Shown: positions 17,422 to 27,361, counted from the first letter of the stretch. The stretch: 64,000 bases of DNA from Parapedobacter lycopersici_A (GCF_040395035.1 NZ_JBEBRB010000003.1:1-64000), one strand, 5' to 3'. Numbers and translations: made by a program. The notes: generated by a model not told the origin, from the letters alone.

Positions 17422-18690
17422 ATGACGGAAAATAATAAATCCCGCAGGACATTCATCAAACAATCACTAACCGGCGCTGCTGCGTTCACCATCGTGCCCC
17501 GTTTTGTCTTGGGTGGCCAGGGCTTTTTGGCGCCGAGTGATCAGCTGACCAAAGGCGTGATCGGGGTTGGTGCAATGGGACGTGGCCACCTGCGCTACGC
17601 CGGTGCACGAACGGTGGCTATTTGTGATGTGGATACACGCCACCTTGCAATTGCCGCGGAGCAGATCGGGTATCCCGTAAAGCAATTCGCAGATTACCGC
17701 GAGCTGATTGAGCTGCCCGAGGTAGATATTGTCCACATTGCCACACCGCCGCACTGGCACGGCATTATGGCTGCCGAAGCCGCCCGTCGCGGGAAGGATA
17801 TCTGGTGCGAGAAGCCTATGACCCGTACCATTGGCGAAGGCAAGCGCGTTGTTGAAGCCATCCGGCAACACGGCAACATTTTTCGTCTGAATACCTGGTT
17901 TCGGTTTCAGGATATTTTTTACGGGATGAATGTGCCGGTTAAGAAGATTAAGAAATTGGTGGATTCCGGAATGCTCGGATGGCCATTAAAGGTGACAATA
18001 AGCAGGCATACAGGCTTCGATTGGAAATTTTACTGGGTGGGTCGGGACAATCTCCCGGTGGAGCAGGCACCGCCCGAATTGGATTACAACATGTGGCTTG
18101 GTCCGGCACCCTACAAGCCATACAGTACACACCGTGTGCATACAACATTCCGGGGATATTGGGATTACGACGGGGGAGGATTGGGTGATATGGGACAGCA
18201 TTACATCGATCCCGTACAATATTTCCTGAATAAGGATAACGAAAGTCCGATATCGGTAGAGGTGGATGCGCCACAGCAGCATAGCGATGCGGTTGGTATC
18301 TGGAGGCGCATTGAATTCACCTATGCCGATGGCTGTAAAATCATACTCGACGGAGAAGGCCGGGATGTTGGCATGCCCTATATTGAAGGTCCGGAGGGAA
18401 AGCTATATCGTGGATTTCAATCCGATATTCCTGATATGGAGCGCAGGTTGGCGGCTTTTCCGGAACCGGCAGCCCAGGTGACTGATTTTATTGAAGCGGT
18501 AAAAACGCGGCAACGGTTTGCCCTGAACGAGGAAAACGGCTATCGCTCCTGCACCATCGTCAACATGGGGCTCACAGCGCTCCGCCTGGGGAGATCGCTT
18601 AAGTTCGATTCGCAGAAACAGGTGTTCGTAAATGACGATGCCGCCAATAGACTGCTGGACCAACCTATGCGCGGGCCGTGGTCGATATAA
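17422..18690 (+). CDS. Tat-exported Gfo/Idh/MocA oxidoreductase
   Basis: A 422-residue NAD(P)-dependent sugar oxidoreductase family protein. Start chosen at ATG 17422 because it places a twin-arginine signal (SRRTFIKQS, residues 7-15) near the N-terminus; the frame continues upstream to a TTG that would bury it. The nucleotide-binding GVIGVGAMGRGH begins near residue 47, and the hallmark EKPMTR is near 134. Tat export with bound cofactor suggests action in the periplasm on a glycoside, often oxidation at C3. The next gene carries a DUF1080 domain, the family now linked to 3-keto-glycoside cleavage. Confidence 0.87.
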   Translation: MTENNKSRRTFIKQSLTGAAAFTIVPRFVLGGQGFLAPSDQLTKGVIGVGAMGRGHLRYAGARTVAICDVDTRHLAIAAEQIGYPVKQFADYRELIELPEVDIVHIATPPHWHGIMAAEAARRGKDIWCEKPMTRTIGEGKRVVEAIRQHGNIFRLNTWFRFQDIFYGMNVPVKKIKKLVDSGMLGWPLKVTISRHTGFDWKFYWVGRDNLPVEQAPPELDYNMWLGPAPYKPYSTHRVHTTFRGYWDYDGGGLGDMGQHYIDPVQYFLNKDNESPISVEVDAPQQHSDAVGIWRRIEFTYADGCKIILDGEGRDVGMPYIEGPEGKLYRGFQSDIPDMERRLAAFPEPAAQVTDFIEAVKTRQRFALNEENGYRSCTIVNMGLTALRLGRSLKFDSQKQVFVNDDAANRLLDQPMRGPWSI

Positions 18691-18718
18691 AGATAATGAA
18701 AACGTTGATTTGATTGTT

Positions 18719-21511
18719 ATGCTAAAACCGATATACACTTTCCTGTTCCTGCTCATATTGCAAACGCTTGCCTATGCACAGGACCCCCAACAGGGGAACC
18801 GCGACAAAATAGCCGCTGTATTGGCATTACAGCCAGCGGAAACTTCGACAGGGCTTAAGGTATCCATGACACTGCTCGAAGCATTTTCACCTTCGGAAAT
18901 CGCAGATCTCCTGTTACGGCTGCGTCCTCCCGGCCAAGGGAATAATGCAGCCATTGAATACGCTACAAACAGTTATAGCTACTACGTCATGCAGCCTGGA
19001 AAATCGACCCAACGGGCAACTTTTGTCAAGGGCACACTGATGGCACTGGAGACAATAAAAGATAATGATAACAGGGGCTATCTTATCCAGTTATTGCAAA
19101 ATGCAGCTGATGATACCGCGATTGAGGCACTAAGCGATTACCTGAACGACCCTTACCTCAGTGAAAAGGCTGCCCGGGCACTGGCTAGGATCGACACAGA
19201 ACCCGCAGGTAGGGCATTACTGGATGGGCTTGCCGGTGCTACAGGTGTTGAGGCAATACAGCTGATCAATGCATTGGGGTTTATGGCATATAAACCCGCG
19301 GAATCCGCGATAATAGCCTACGCTAGTCTTCCGGATACTGCGATGCGTCGGACGGTTTTTTTTGCGCTTTCACGGCTTGGTAGCAATGTGTCCGGCGCTG
19401 TACTCGAGAAAGCCGCCCGGGACGCCGCATATGCCTATGAGCCGACGCAGGCGACAGGCGCTTACCTGAATTACGCACATCGGTTGCAGGCTGAGGGGAA
19501 CGCGGCAACGGCAGCTAAAATTGCGTCTAGGGTGTTTAAGGGAGCGGAGCGGGCTGGTCAGACACATACCCGCGGAGCCGCGTTGGCATTACTCACGGCC
19601 ATTCATCCAGACAAACAGAAGAAAACCTTGATTCGGGCTGCCAAAGACGACGACATTGTATACCGGAATAGCGCACTCCGTATATTGGCTCCCCAGCTGA
19701 ACGACGGGGATGCGGCACAGCTTGTCCGGGGATTTTCGGGATTGGATGAGGAGGTACAGGTAGATCTGTTGCGATTTTTAGGAAAACAAAAGCAACAATC
19801 GGTATTGCCGGAGGTAAAGCATGCGCTGCAAAGTACGTCACCATTGGTTCGCATTGCCGCGATCAATGCCTTTTATCAGCTCGATGCCGAAAATGCCGTC
19901 CCTGAGTTGATGCGATTGCTTCCGACGAGCGAAAGGGAGGTCAGCCAATCCATCCAGGAGGTACTGATGACGACCGATAACGAACAGCTTCCGCAATTAT
20001 TGATGGATGTGTTAGCTGCCAGTCCGTCGCCGGAAACAGCGGTCATCATATTGGAATTACTGGCACATCGTGGCGTAGGAGAGGCGATGCCTGCGGTGAT
20101 CGCTCGAATTCAGGGTGATGCTCCGACCGAAGTAAAAGCAGCCGCTTTCAGCGCGCTGCCTCAGCTAGCGCGGCCAGAGGATTTGAAGGTTTTATTACAG
20201 CTGCTTAGCCGTGCTGGCGGTGAGGAAGTGTCGCCGGTACAACAGGCGATAACGATCGCGGTCAACCGGAGTGAAAGCAAAGCCGAATTAACCGAGCAAG
20301 TGATTTCGGCGTTGCATGCCGCAGACGCTCCGCAGCAGGCTGTCTTTTTTCCTGTTTTGTCGGGCATTGGTGGTAACAAATCGTTAGCTGTGGTACTGGA
20401 TAATACAGAAAACAGCGATCCCGAATTGCGGAATGCCGCCGTTCTTGCGCTAGCCGCATGGACAACTGTCGAAGCATTACCCCACTTGGTCGATCTCAGT
20501 CGCAGGGTAACGGATGCCGGCGAGCTGGATGCTGTGGTAAAAGGGTTGGTTCGATTAGTTGGCATATCCGATGCCCCAGCACCCCAAAAGGTGCTTTTGC
20601 TCCGTGATGCATTTGAAGTAGCACGGACGAGCGAACAAAAGGAAGGAATTTTGCGTGCACTTGAAGCGAATAAAACATATAATGCTATGCTGTTTGCCGG
20701 CCGTTTTCTGGATGACGAACAGCTTAAATCAACTGCGGCGAATACAGTCATGAATATTGCCCTGGAAAACCGCAACCTTTACGGAAAGGAAGTAACCCGG
20801 CTATTGGATAAGGTTAGTGGAATTCTTTCAGGAAGCGAAAGCAGCTACCTTCGCGCAGCCATCCGTAAACACCTTGCTGAATTACCCGAAGATGCTGGTT
20901 GGACATCGCTGTTGGGGGAGGATAACTTATCCGGATGGAAAGGCCTCGTTGGTGATCCAATTAAACGGCGGACCATGAGTGAATCCGCATTGGTCGCGGC
21001 ACAGCAAAGGGCAGATGAACAGATGCATGCGGGTTGGTACGTGAAAGGTGGGATTTTGCATTTCCGTGGTTCAGGAAATAATATAGTAACTGAACAGCAA
21101 TACAGTAATTTGGAAATGTTAATCGACTGGAAATTAGATAAAAAAGGTAAGGATGGTGATGCTGGAGTTTACCTAAGAGGCACTCCTCAGGTGCAGATTT
21201 GGGATACTTCCCGGATTAATGTCGGTGCACAGGTTGGTTCCGGCGGGCTGTACAACAATCAGACCCATGAAAGCAAGCCGCTTACCGTTGCCGATAATCC
21301 ATTGGGAGAATGGAATACGTTCTATATTAAAATGATAGATGACAGGGTAACGGTATACCTTAACGGCATACTGGTGACTGACAACGTGGTGCTGGAAAAT
21401 TACTGGGACCGAAGTCAGCCGATTTTTCCAAGCGAGCAAATTGAACTTCAGGCACATGGTACGCAAGTATCTTATCGTGACATTCATATCCGGGAACTGC
21501 CCGCAAAATAA
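18719..21511 (+). CDS. Exported HEAT-repeat protein fused to a DUF1080 domain
   Basis: About 930 residues. Start at ATG 18719 gives a clean signal peptide (hydrophobic FLFLLILQTLAYAQ). Residues of roughly 30-720 form a long helical-repeat array of HEAT type, with recurring Ala/Leu-rich pairs such as SEKAARALARID and NAAVLALAAW. The last 180 residues are a DUF1080 (3-keto-disaccharide hydrolase-type) beta-sandwich domain: DNLSGWKG, GWYVKGGILHF, DAGVYLRG, EWNTFYIKM, VYLNG and the C-terminal IELQAHG...YRDIHIREL. The pairing with a Gfo/Idh oxidoreductase 28 bases upstream suggests that an oxidised sugar made by the first is cleaved here, with HEAT repeats as scaffold. Activity is inferred. Confidence 0.83.
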   Translation: MLKPIYTFLFLLILQTLAYAQDPQQGNRDKIAAVLALQPAETSTGLKVSMTLLEAFSPSEIADLLLRLRPPGQGNNAAIEYATNSYSYYVMQPGKSTQRATFVKGTLMALETIKDNDNRGYLIQLLQNAADDTAIEALSDYLNDPYLSEKAARALARIDTEPAGRALLDGLAGATGVEAIQLINALGFMAYKPAESAIIAYASLPDTAMRRTVFFALSRLGSNVSGAVLEKAARDAAYAYEPTQATGAYLNYAHRLQAEGNAATAAKIASRVFKGAERAGQTHTRGAALALLTAIHPDKQKKTLIRAAKDDDIVYRNSALRILAPQLNDGDAAQLVRGFSGLDEEVQVDLLRFLGKQKQQSVLPEVKHALQSTSPLVRIAAINAFYQLDAENAVPELMRLLPTSEREVSQSIQEVLMTTDNEQLPQLLMDVLAASPSPETAVIILELLAHRGVGEAMPAVIARIQGDAPTEVKAAAFSALPQLARPEDLKVLLQLLSRAGGEEVSPVQQAITIAVNRSESKAELTEQVISALHAADAPQQAVFFPVLSGIGGNKSLAVVLDNTENSDPELRNAAVLALAAWTTVEALPHLVDLSRRVTDAGELDAVVKGLVRLVGISDAPAPQKVLLLRDAFEVARTSEQKEGILRALEANKTYNAMLFAGRFLDDEQLKSTAANTVMNIALENRNLYGKEVTRLLDKVSGILSGSESSYLRAAIRKHLAELPEDAGWTSLLGEDNLSGWKGLVGDPIKRRTMSESALVAAQQRADEQMHAGWYVKGGILHFRGSGNNIVTEQQYSNLEMLIDWKLDKKGKDGDAGVYLRGTPQVQIWDTSRINVGAQVGSGGLYNNQTHESKPLTVADNPLGEWNTFYIKMIDDRVTVYLNGILVTDNVVLENYWDRSQPIFPSEQIELQAHGTQVSYRDIHIRELPAK

Positions 21512-21533
21512 GATAATAAAGAAAAGTAAGGGC

Positions 21534-22412
21534 CTAACGCAACAGTTCCAGCTCGCTGATGATCGCCTTTTTTGTAGCGTCACTGACTTCCACCAGTGGT
21601 AACCTGACGGTACCGCCACAGATGCCCAGCTGGGTTAGTATGTTTTTTATGCCGGCAGGATTACCCTCTACAAAGCACAGTTCCGTAATGCGGATGAGTT
21701 TATTGTGCATTACTCGTGCCGATGCGTAATCGCCAGCGCTGCATAGCCGGGCCAATTCAGCAATTTCACGGGGAAACGCATTTGCCACAACGGAAATAAT
21801 TCCAGCGGCCCCCAATGCCATCATGGGAAGTGTCATCGGGTCATCCCCCGAGATCAGTAGAAATTCTTTTGGTTTGTCCCGCATGATCCGGCTGAACTGG
21901 TCAAAACTTCCTGAGGCATCTTTTGTGGCTATAATATTATCAAAATCCCGGGCTAGCTTAACGGTGGTTTCGGGACTGATATTACTGCCAGTCCGTCCCG
22001 GAATATTATAAATAATCAGTGGGAGCGGAGTTACGGCGGACAGCGCTTTATAATGTTGATAAATGCCCTCTTGCGTCGGTTTATTATAATAAGGGCTTAC
22101 AGATAGTATTGCTGTATAACCAGTCGTATCGAATGTAGTTAACTGATGTGCGATCTCGGCGGTGTTATTGCCTCCGATTCCCGCAACAAGGGGAATACGC
22201 CCGGCTGCATGCCGTGCAGTAAAATCCCAGACAGATTTACGCTCTGTTTCCGAAAGCGTAGCCGTTTCACCGGTAGTTCCCAGGGAAACAAGGTAATCCA
22301 TCCCGCCCTTGATCTGATGATCAATCAATTTCTCCAAACCGCCGAAGTCAATTGTTCCATCTGCATTAAATGGAGTGATCAAAGCCACTCCCGCGCCGTT
22401 AAGCTCGTCCAT
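21534..22412 (-). CDS. dapA: 4-hydroxy-tetrahydrodipicolinate synthase
   Basis: A 292-residue aldolase-fold enzyme that condenses pyruvate with aspartate semialdehyde, the first committed step to diaminopimelate and lysine. The signature GTTGETATL is near residue 45, the Tyr-containing SVSPYYNKPTQEG near 106, the Tyr in YNIPGRTGSN near 135 and the Schiff-base Lys in IATKDASG near 163. Length is typical. It converges with the HEAT-DUF1080 gene and starts 133 bases from the ligA end; lysC, which supplies the pathway, is about 29 kb away on the same strand. Confidence 0.93.
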   Translation of the reverse strand: MDELNGAGVALITPFNADGTIDFGGLEKLIDHQIKGGMDYLVSLGTTGETATLSETERKSVWDFTARHAAGRIPLVAGIGGNNTAEIAHQLTTFDTTGYTAILSVSPYYNKPTQEGIYQHYKALSAVTPLPLIIYNIPGRTGSNISPETTVKLARDFDNIIATKDASGSFDQFSRIMRDKPKEFLLISGDDPMTLPMMALGAAGIISVVANAFPREIAELARLCSAGDYASARVMHNKLIRITELCFVEGNPAGIKNILTQLGICGGTVRLPLVEVSDATKKAIISELELLR

Positions 22413-22545
22413 GATACCTTATTTTCCTGTAATGTATTTTATATGAAGTCGTTGACCCTAATTATCACCTTCATGCAAGCAACCTGCTGCTGGAAAAGAT
22501 GCTGGCGGGTAAAATTAGTGCAAATAAATGATTTTATTGTATGAT

Positions 22546-24564
22546 TTAAGCAATCAAATCAAGCAAATCCTGATCTGAGATAATGGGAATGTTTAATTTT
22601 TCCGCCTTGGTCCGTTTAGAAGGTCCCATTTTGTCTCCGGCGACGAGGTAATCTAATTTGGCCGATATGCTGCTCAGCATTTTACCGCCATGGCCTTCGA
22701 TCAGCGTAGCAAGTTCCTCCCGGCTGAATTGTTCGAACACACCGGAAATGACAAAGGTTTTTCCCTGCAACTGGTCGCCTAACCGCTCCACCTTTTGCTC
22801 CACAACGGCCAGCTGTAGTCCATATTGCTTGAGTTGCTCCAGCTGCTCCCGGTGTGTTGTGCTGGCAAAATACTCCAGTACACTCTCGGAGATCCGTTCG
22901 CCGATTTCATGGACGGATTCGATTGCTGTCTTGGATGCGGCAGCAAGGGTGTCTATATCTTTGAAGTGGGTAGCAAGTTTCCGGGCAACCGTTTCGCCAA
23001 CGTAGCGTATACCAAGTGCGAAAAGCACTTTTTCAAAAGGTTTTTCCTTGGATTTTTCAATGCCCGCCAACATATTGTCAATGGACTTCTGGCCAAAACG
23101 TTCCAGTCCGATCAGCACTTCCTGTTGATTCTTCAGCCTATAAATATCGGTGATATTACGGAGCAGCCCGTGCCGGTAAAATGTTTCGATAGTTTCGTCG
23201 CCCATGCCTTCGATGTCCATCGCCTTACGACCAATAAAATGCTGCATGCGGCCGACAATCTGTGGTGGACAGCCCTCCTCATTAGGACAATAATGTACCG
23301 CTTCTCCTTCTTTACGGATAAGTGGAGTGTCACATTCCGGGCAATTGGATGGGTATACGATGGGGTGGGTGTCTGGGTTACGTTTCAGCATATTGACACC
23401 CATTACTTTGGGGATAATTTCGCCTCCTTTTTCTACAAAAACAGTATCACCTTGGCGCAGATCCAGTCGTGCAATCTCATTAGCATTATGCAGACTGGCA
23501 CGTTTTACGGTGGTGCCAGCCAATAATACCGGTTCTAGGTTAGCCACAGGAGTCACAGCACCCGTTCGGCCCACTTGGTAACTGATGGACTGGAAAATCG
23601 TTTCCACTTGTTCCGCTTTGTATTTATAGGAGATAGCCCAACGCGGCGATTTGGCCGTAAAGCCCAACTCTTCCTGCTGGCCATAGTCATTTACTTTAAT
23701 GACGATGCCGTCGATATCGTAGCTCAGCTCGTGACGCTCCTTGTCCCACTTGGTTATAAATGCCAGTACCTCGTCGATTGACGAACATAAGGCAGTATGC
23801 TCGCATACATGGAATCCCCAGGATTTTACCGCCATGAGGCTTTCCCAATGATTATTGAAGAGTCTGCTGCGGTTATCGCTATACAAAAAATAGAGAAAGC
23901 AATCCAGCGGGCGCCGGGCAACTTCGGAGGAATCCTGTAGCTTGATCGTGCCCGCGGCAAAATTGCGGGGATTGGCGTAAGCCATTTCTCCATTTTCAAT
24001 GCGCTCATTATTCAATCGGCGGAATGCCGGACGGTGCATAAAAATTTCACCTCGTATTTCAAATAGTTCGGGATATCCATTTGTTCGCAAGCGATTCGGT
24101 ATTTTTTTGATGGTACGAACGTTGGTAGTAACGTCGTCGCCCTGCACGCCATCGCCCCGGGTAACCGCCCGTTTAAGCAGGCCGTTCTCATAGGTGAGAC
24201 TGATGGATAAGCCGTCAAATTTCAATTCGCACACATATTCAAAGTCATCACCGATAGCTTTGCGTACCCGTACATCGAAATCACGAAGCTCCTGCTCACT
24301 GTAGGTGTTGCTGAGCGAAAGCATAGGCCATCGGTGACGGACCGTAGTGAACCGCTGTGTAATGTCACCGCCTACTTTCTGCGTGGGGGAGTCAGGGTCA
24401 AGGAATTGCGGGAATAACCGCTCCAAATTCTCCAGTTCCTTAAGTTTCTGATCGAAATCATAATCTGAAATGGAGGGGTTCGCCAATACGTAGTATTGAT
24501 AATTATATTCGTTCAGTTCCGCGGTCAATGCGATAACACGCTCCGCTGCTTCTGCTGGTGACAT
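22546..24564 (-). CDS. ligA: NAD-dependent DNA ligase
   Basis: A 672-residue replicative DNA ligase that seals nicks with NAD. Domains in order: Ia NAD-binding helices, adenylation domain with the nucleophile Lys115 in CELKFDG, OB fold, a four-Cys zinc finger (CPECDTPL ... CPNEEGC, around residues 410-435), helix-hairpin-helix repeats (about 450-580) and a C-terminal BRCT domain (from about 590, beginning LQGKTFVISG). All catalytic features are intact and length is normal. A single gene with its own upstream region of about 100 bases. Confidence 0.96.
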   Translation of the reverse strand: MSPAEAAERVIALTAELNEYNYQYYVLANPSISDYDFDQKLKELENLERLFPQFLDPDSPTQKVGGDITQRFTTVRHRWPMLSLSNTYSEQELRDFDVRVRKAIGDDFEYVCELKFDGLSISLTYENGLLKRAVTRGDGVQGDDVTTNVRTIKKIPNRLRTNGYPELFEIRGEIFMHRPAFRRLNNERIENGEMAYANPRNFAAGTIKLQDSSEVARRPLDCFLYFLYSDNRSRLFNNHWESLMAVKSWGFHVCEHTALCSSIDEVLAFITKWDKERHELSYDIDGIVIKVNDYGQQEELGFTAKSPRWAISYKYKAEQVETIFQSISYQVGRTGAVTPVANLEPVLLAGTTVKRASLHNANEIARLDLRQGDTVFVEKGGEIIPKVMGVNMLKRNPDTHPIVYPSNCPECDTPLIRKEGEAVHYCPNEEGCPPQIVGRMQHFIGRKAMDIEGMGDETIETFYRHGLLRNITDIYRLKNQQEVLIGLERFGQKSIDNMLAGIEKSKEKPFEKVLFALGIRYVGETVARKLATHFKDIDTLAAASKTAIESVHEIGERISESVLEYFASTTHREQLEQLKQYGLQLAVVEQKVERLGDQLQGKTFVISGVFEQFSREELATLIEGHGGKMLSSISAKLDYLVAGDKMGPSKRTKAEKLNIPIISDQDLLDLIA

Positions 24565-24662
24565 GGGGACGAAAATACGAAATTATTATTAGTGATTGGC
24601 GCACTATCTACTTGCTGATCGCGGTTTCCGTCTATCCGCTAATCAGCTTTGTCTGTCATCGA

Positions 24663-25397
24663 TTACTCTTCCAGCTTGCTCCATATTTCATAAATTGGAT
24701 TGCCCGTGGAGCTGAGTCCGGAATGATGCCATTGCCCATTTTCAATTTTTCCATCAAAGGATAGCGAGGCACCAACGCGGTTGTTATCACGCGAGAAAAA
24801 GTCGATGTGTTCGGTATATCTGCCGCCCTGAAAGGTGTATGTGCCGCCGCCCGTACCCGAGAATTCACCTGTCTTTACATTAATGGCTACCCACTGGAAT
24901 CGGGTACCGCTCATGATCTTTAACGTCCGCCTGTCACGCAGGGGCATCTGTCCCATGTCGCCACCCTGTTTCCGGCCGGTAATACGCCACACACCGGCCA
25001 TCGCTCCTTCATTGCTATCGATACGCTTCCAGGTCGCCTGCGTGCCCGACAGATTAGTGGTGAGCATGTTGTCCGCTGTGTAGTTAAATGCGGTCGATTG
25101 GCCTATCCAGGCTTCTGCGTCCACACCGCTGGTCGCTTTTTCGGTGTCATATTGCCACGTAACCGTAAGCTGGTTGCCATCGGCGGTGTAGGTGCCGCCC
25201 CTTGTGGATATAAATTGCTTATTTTTAACATCAAAAATGCTATGAGACAAAAAGCCATCTACAAACACCGCTATTTGCTGTTTGTCTCCTTCCTGGTGAT
25301 GCCAGGCTCCTGCGAGGATATTCTCGGATGGCTGCGACCGGCCGGTAGACATCCCTGTAACCAGCATTACAAAAAAAAGTGTGATCCTATGTTTCAT
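24663..25397 (-). CDS. Secreted protein with two lipocalin-like repeats, function unknown
   Basis: A 244-residue protein with an N-terminal signal (FFVMLVTGMSTGRSQ). The mature part seems to hold two similar beta-rich units: the first has GAWHHQEGDKQQI, IFDVKNKQFIS and GGTYTADGNQLT; the second has GVWRITGRKQGG, AINVKTGEFSG and GGGTYTFQGGRYT. Repetition of the G-x-W start and the GGTYT strand suggests a tandem duplication of a small lipocalin-type barrel found in many Bacteroidota. I do not recognise a function. It is a single gene between ligA and the glycosyltransferase operon. Confidence 0.7.
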   Translation of the reverse strand: MKHRITLFFVMLVTGMSTGRSQPSENILAGAWHHQEGDKQQIAVFVDGFLSHSIFDVKNKQFISTRGGTYTADGNQLTVTWQYDTEKATSGVDAEAWIGQSTAFNYTADNMLTTNLSGTQATWKRIDSNEGAMAGVWRITGRKQGGDMGQMPLRDRRTLKIMSGTRFQWVAINVKTGEFSGTGGGTYTFQGGRYTEHIDFFSRDNNRVGASLSFDGKIENGQWHHSGLSSTGNPIYEIWSKLEE

Positions 25398-25466
25398 AAA
25401 GCTATCAATTGGTTTATACGCTAAATAACAACTTAATAATTAAAAAGTTGCTATGTAGTTTCTATG

Positions 25467-26498
25467 TTACAGAAACCGTTTGGGGTTCAATTTACTGAAC
25501 ATGGTTTTGCCGTGGACATAAAAGGCCCACACAACGCTGCCGCGGTAATGTCCGGTATCCTGAAATACTGTGGCGTATTTTTTTCTTTTCTTTGCTGTTT
25601 TTGCAAAGTTGGCAAAGAATTGCTGATGTGCTCGACTAATGGCCCAGGCATCGCTGAATTTTCCCAATGACATGAAGTGAAAAAGCGCTACCAGGTCAAT
25701 CCACATCCGCGCAAAGATGGTCCATGCAGCCTTGAAAAACGGCAGGTTTTTTTGCAACAGCAACAGGCTATTACGGAAATTAAGAAACGTCTTCTGCGGG
25801 TTACTGGCACTTAGTGTACCCCCTCCCACATGGAAAACAACCGATTTCGGACAATACCCCATGCGGTATCCCATAAGTTTAAGCCGCCAGGCTAAGTCTA
25901 CTTCCTCCATATGAGCAAAAAAATCATCATCAAACCCCCCTACAGCCTCCCAACACGTACGTTTGATGAAAAGCGCAGCACCAGACACCCAGAATACCTC
26001 CCGGGTATCGTCGTACTGGCCATTGTCTTGTTCAATAGCGTGTAAGATCCGGCCGCGGCAAAAAGGGAAACCGTAGCTATCCAGATATCCGCCGGCAGCT
26101 CCCGCATGTTCAAAATGGTCGCGTTGATGGAGCGAGCGGATTTTGGGTTGGGCTGCAGCCATATCCGGTTGGCTTTCCAGTAGTTCAATGACTGGCTGTA
26201 TCCAGTCAGGAGTAACTTCCACATCAGAATTCAGTAATACAAAATAGTCCGCATCTACCTGTTTGAGTACCTCATTGTACCCACCAGCAAACCCCAGGTT
26301 CTGCTGGTTGGTGATAACGCGGATTGTCGGATAATCGGCACGGACGAAAGCAACGGAGTCATCACTTGAGGCATTATCGCCTACAACAAACTCGATATTG
26401 GGATAGGTGCTGTTATAAACATATGGTAGGAATTTCTCAAGGAAAAACCGGCCATTCCAATTGAGGATCACGACGGCTACTTTAGGTTGCTGTTTCAT
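25467..26498 (-). CDS. Family 2 glycosyltransferase
   Basis: A 343-residue GT2 enzyme. The start at ATG 26498 overlaps the stop of the upstream acyltransferase gene (ATGA); the open frame extends 50 codons into that gene but this part is a shadow. GT-A fold markers are VVILNWNG (near residue 8), the DNASSDDS nucleotide-sugar segment (near 42), the DXD-like LLNSDVEV (near 93) and GFDDDFFAHMEEVDLAWR (near 210). It is related to rhamnosyltransferase-type enzymes of surface polysaccharide assembly. The coupling to the acyltransferase suggests an envelope glycolipid role. Confidence 0.88.
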   Translation of the reverse strand: MKQQPKVAVVILNWNGRFFLEKFLPYVYNSTYPNIEFVVGDNASSDDSVAFVRADYPTIRVITNQQNLGFAGGYNEVLKQVDADYFVLLNSDVEVTPDWIQPVIELLESQPDMAAAQPKIRSLHQRDHFEHAGAAGGYLDSYGFPFCRGRILHAIEQDNGQYDDTREVFWVSGAALFIKRTCWEAVGGFDDDFFAHMEEVDLAWRLKLMGYRMGYCPKSVVFHVGGGTLSASNPQKTFLNFRNSLLLLQKNLPFFKAAWTIFARMWIDLVALFHFMSLGKFSDAWAISRAHQQFFANFAKTAKKRKKYATVFQDTGHYRGSVVWAFYVHGKTMFSKLNPKRFL

Positions 26499-27361
26499 GT
26501 GCGCGGTTTCCTTTTCCACCGTCGATGTGACCAAAGCCATAGAGCTGGTTTCCGACGAATGATATCTTCTGTAAATCGAGTGTGTATATCCGTGATCCCA
26601 TGTGCATCTACACTGGCTGGATTCTCCACGAGAGTAGTAAACGTGCATTGGTAATATCCCCGACGGATCCGGTCAATATGACAAAATACAACAGCGGCAT
26701 CCGTCATCTTTGCGATCCGTTCAGCGCCCGTGTAAACCAGTGTGTTCTGGTTAAGGAAGGGGATGAAATAATCGGAGTCGCGGTATTGCGGAGTCTGGTC
26801 AGCTACAAAGATACTAATATGGGGTTTATCGCGGTAAGCCACAATCTGCCGAAGTGTCTGTTTCATCGGCACCATTAAAGCGCCGAACCGGCTTCGAATC
26901 GCATTATACAGCGTGTCAAATGCCTGGTTTTTCAACGGTTTGTATATGATCAATACCGGATTTTCTGTCAGTAGACTAAGTCGATGAATCCCAAGCTCCC
27001 AATTGGCATAATGAGCGGTTACTCCAACAATAGGCCGGCCCGCTGCAAAGTGGCGTTCCAGTTCTTCTATTTGGTGAATAACCATTCTTTTTTTTACCTC
27101 CTTCTCCGATATCCGGCTCATTTTTATTGCCTCTACAATGAGGTCGGGCAGAAAGCGGAAAAATTGGCGCGCGATGATACGTCGTTCCTCCGCGGATTTT
27201 TCGGGAAACGCATTCCGTAGGTTTTCAAATACCACGTTTTTCCGGTACCGGATAATATAATACAGCACGACAAAAAGTACGTCAGATAAAAAATAGAGCG
27301 CCCAAAAAGGCAACATTGCCAGCAGGTTAATGAAGAAAGATAGTAAGGAAGACTTTCGCAT
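26495..27361 (-). CDS. Lipid A biosynthesis acyltransferase (LpxL/HtrB family)
   Basis: A 288-residue membrane-anchored acyltransferase, started at ATG 27361 (ten codons inside the longest frame), which places an N-terminal membrane helix (residues 5-30) first. The catalytic motif is TAHYANWELG (H-x4-E) near residue 122, as in the LpxL/LpxM family that adds secondary acyl chains to lipid A or ornithine-type lipids. A glycosyltransferase gene overlaps its end by four bases. Divergent from the WbqC-like gene, with face-to-back -7 boxes in the shared 103-base gap. Confidence 0.85.
   Translation of the reverse strand: MRKSSLLSFFINLLAMLPFWALYFLSDVLFVVLYYIIRYRKNVVFENLRNAFPEKSAEERRIIARQFFRFLPDLIVEAIKMSRISEKEVKKRMVIHQIEELERHFAAGRPIVGVTAHYANWELGIHRLSLLTENPVLIIYKPLKNQAFDTLYNAIRSRFGALMVPMKQTLRQIVAYRDKPHISIFVADQTPQYRDSDYFIPFLNQNTLVYTGAERIAKMTDAAVVFCHIDRIRRGYYQCTFTTLVENPASVDAHGITDIHTRFTEDIIRRKPALWLWSHRRWKRKPRT

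Noticed and set aside
20161..20775. 204-codon minus-strand frame
   Set aside because: Serine-rich mirror of the Ala/Leu-rich HEAT repeats, a usual artefact.
22825..23526. 233-codon plus-strand frame
   Set aside because: Antisense to the zinc-finger and helix-hairpin-helix part of ligA; no domain seen.
26499..26648. 50-codon N-terminal extension of the glycosyltransferase
   Set aside because: It overlaps the acyltransferase coding sequence; the ATGA overlap at 26495-26498 gives the natural start.
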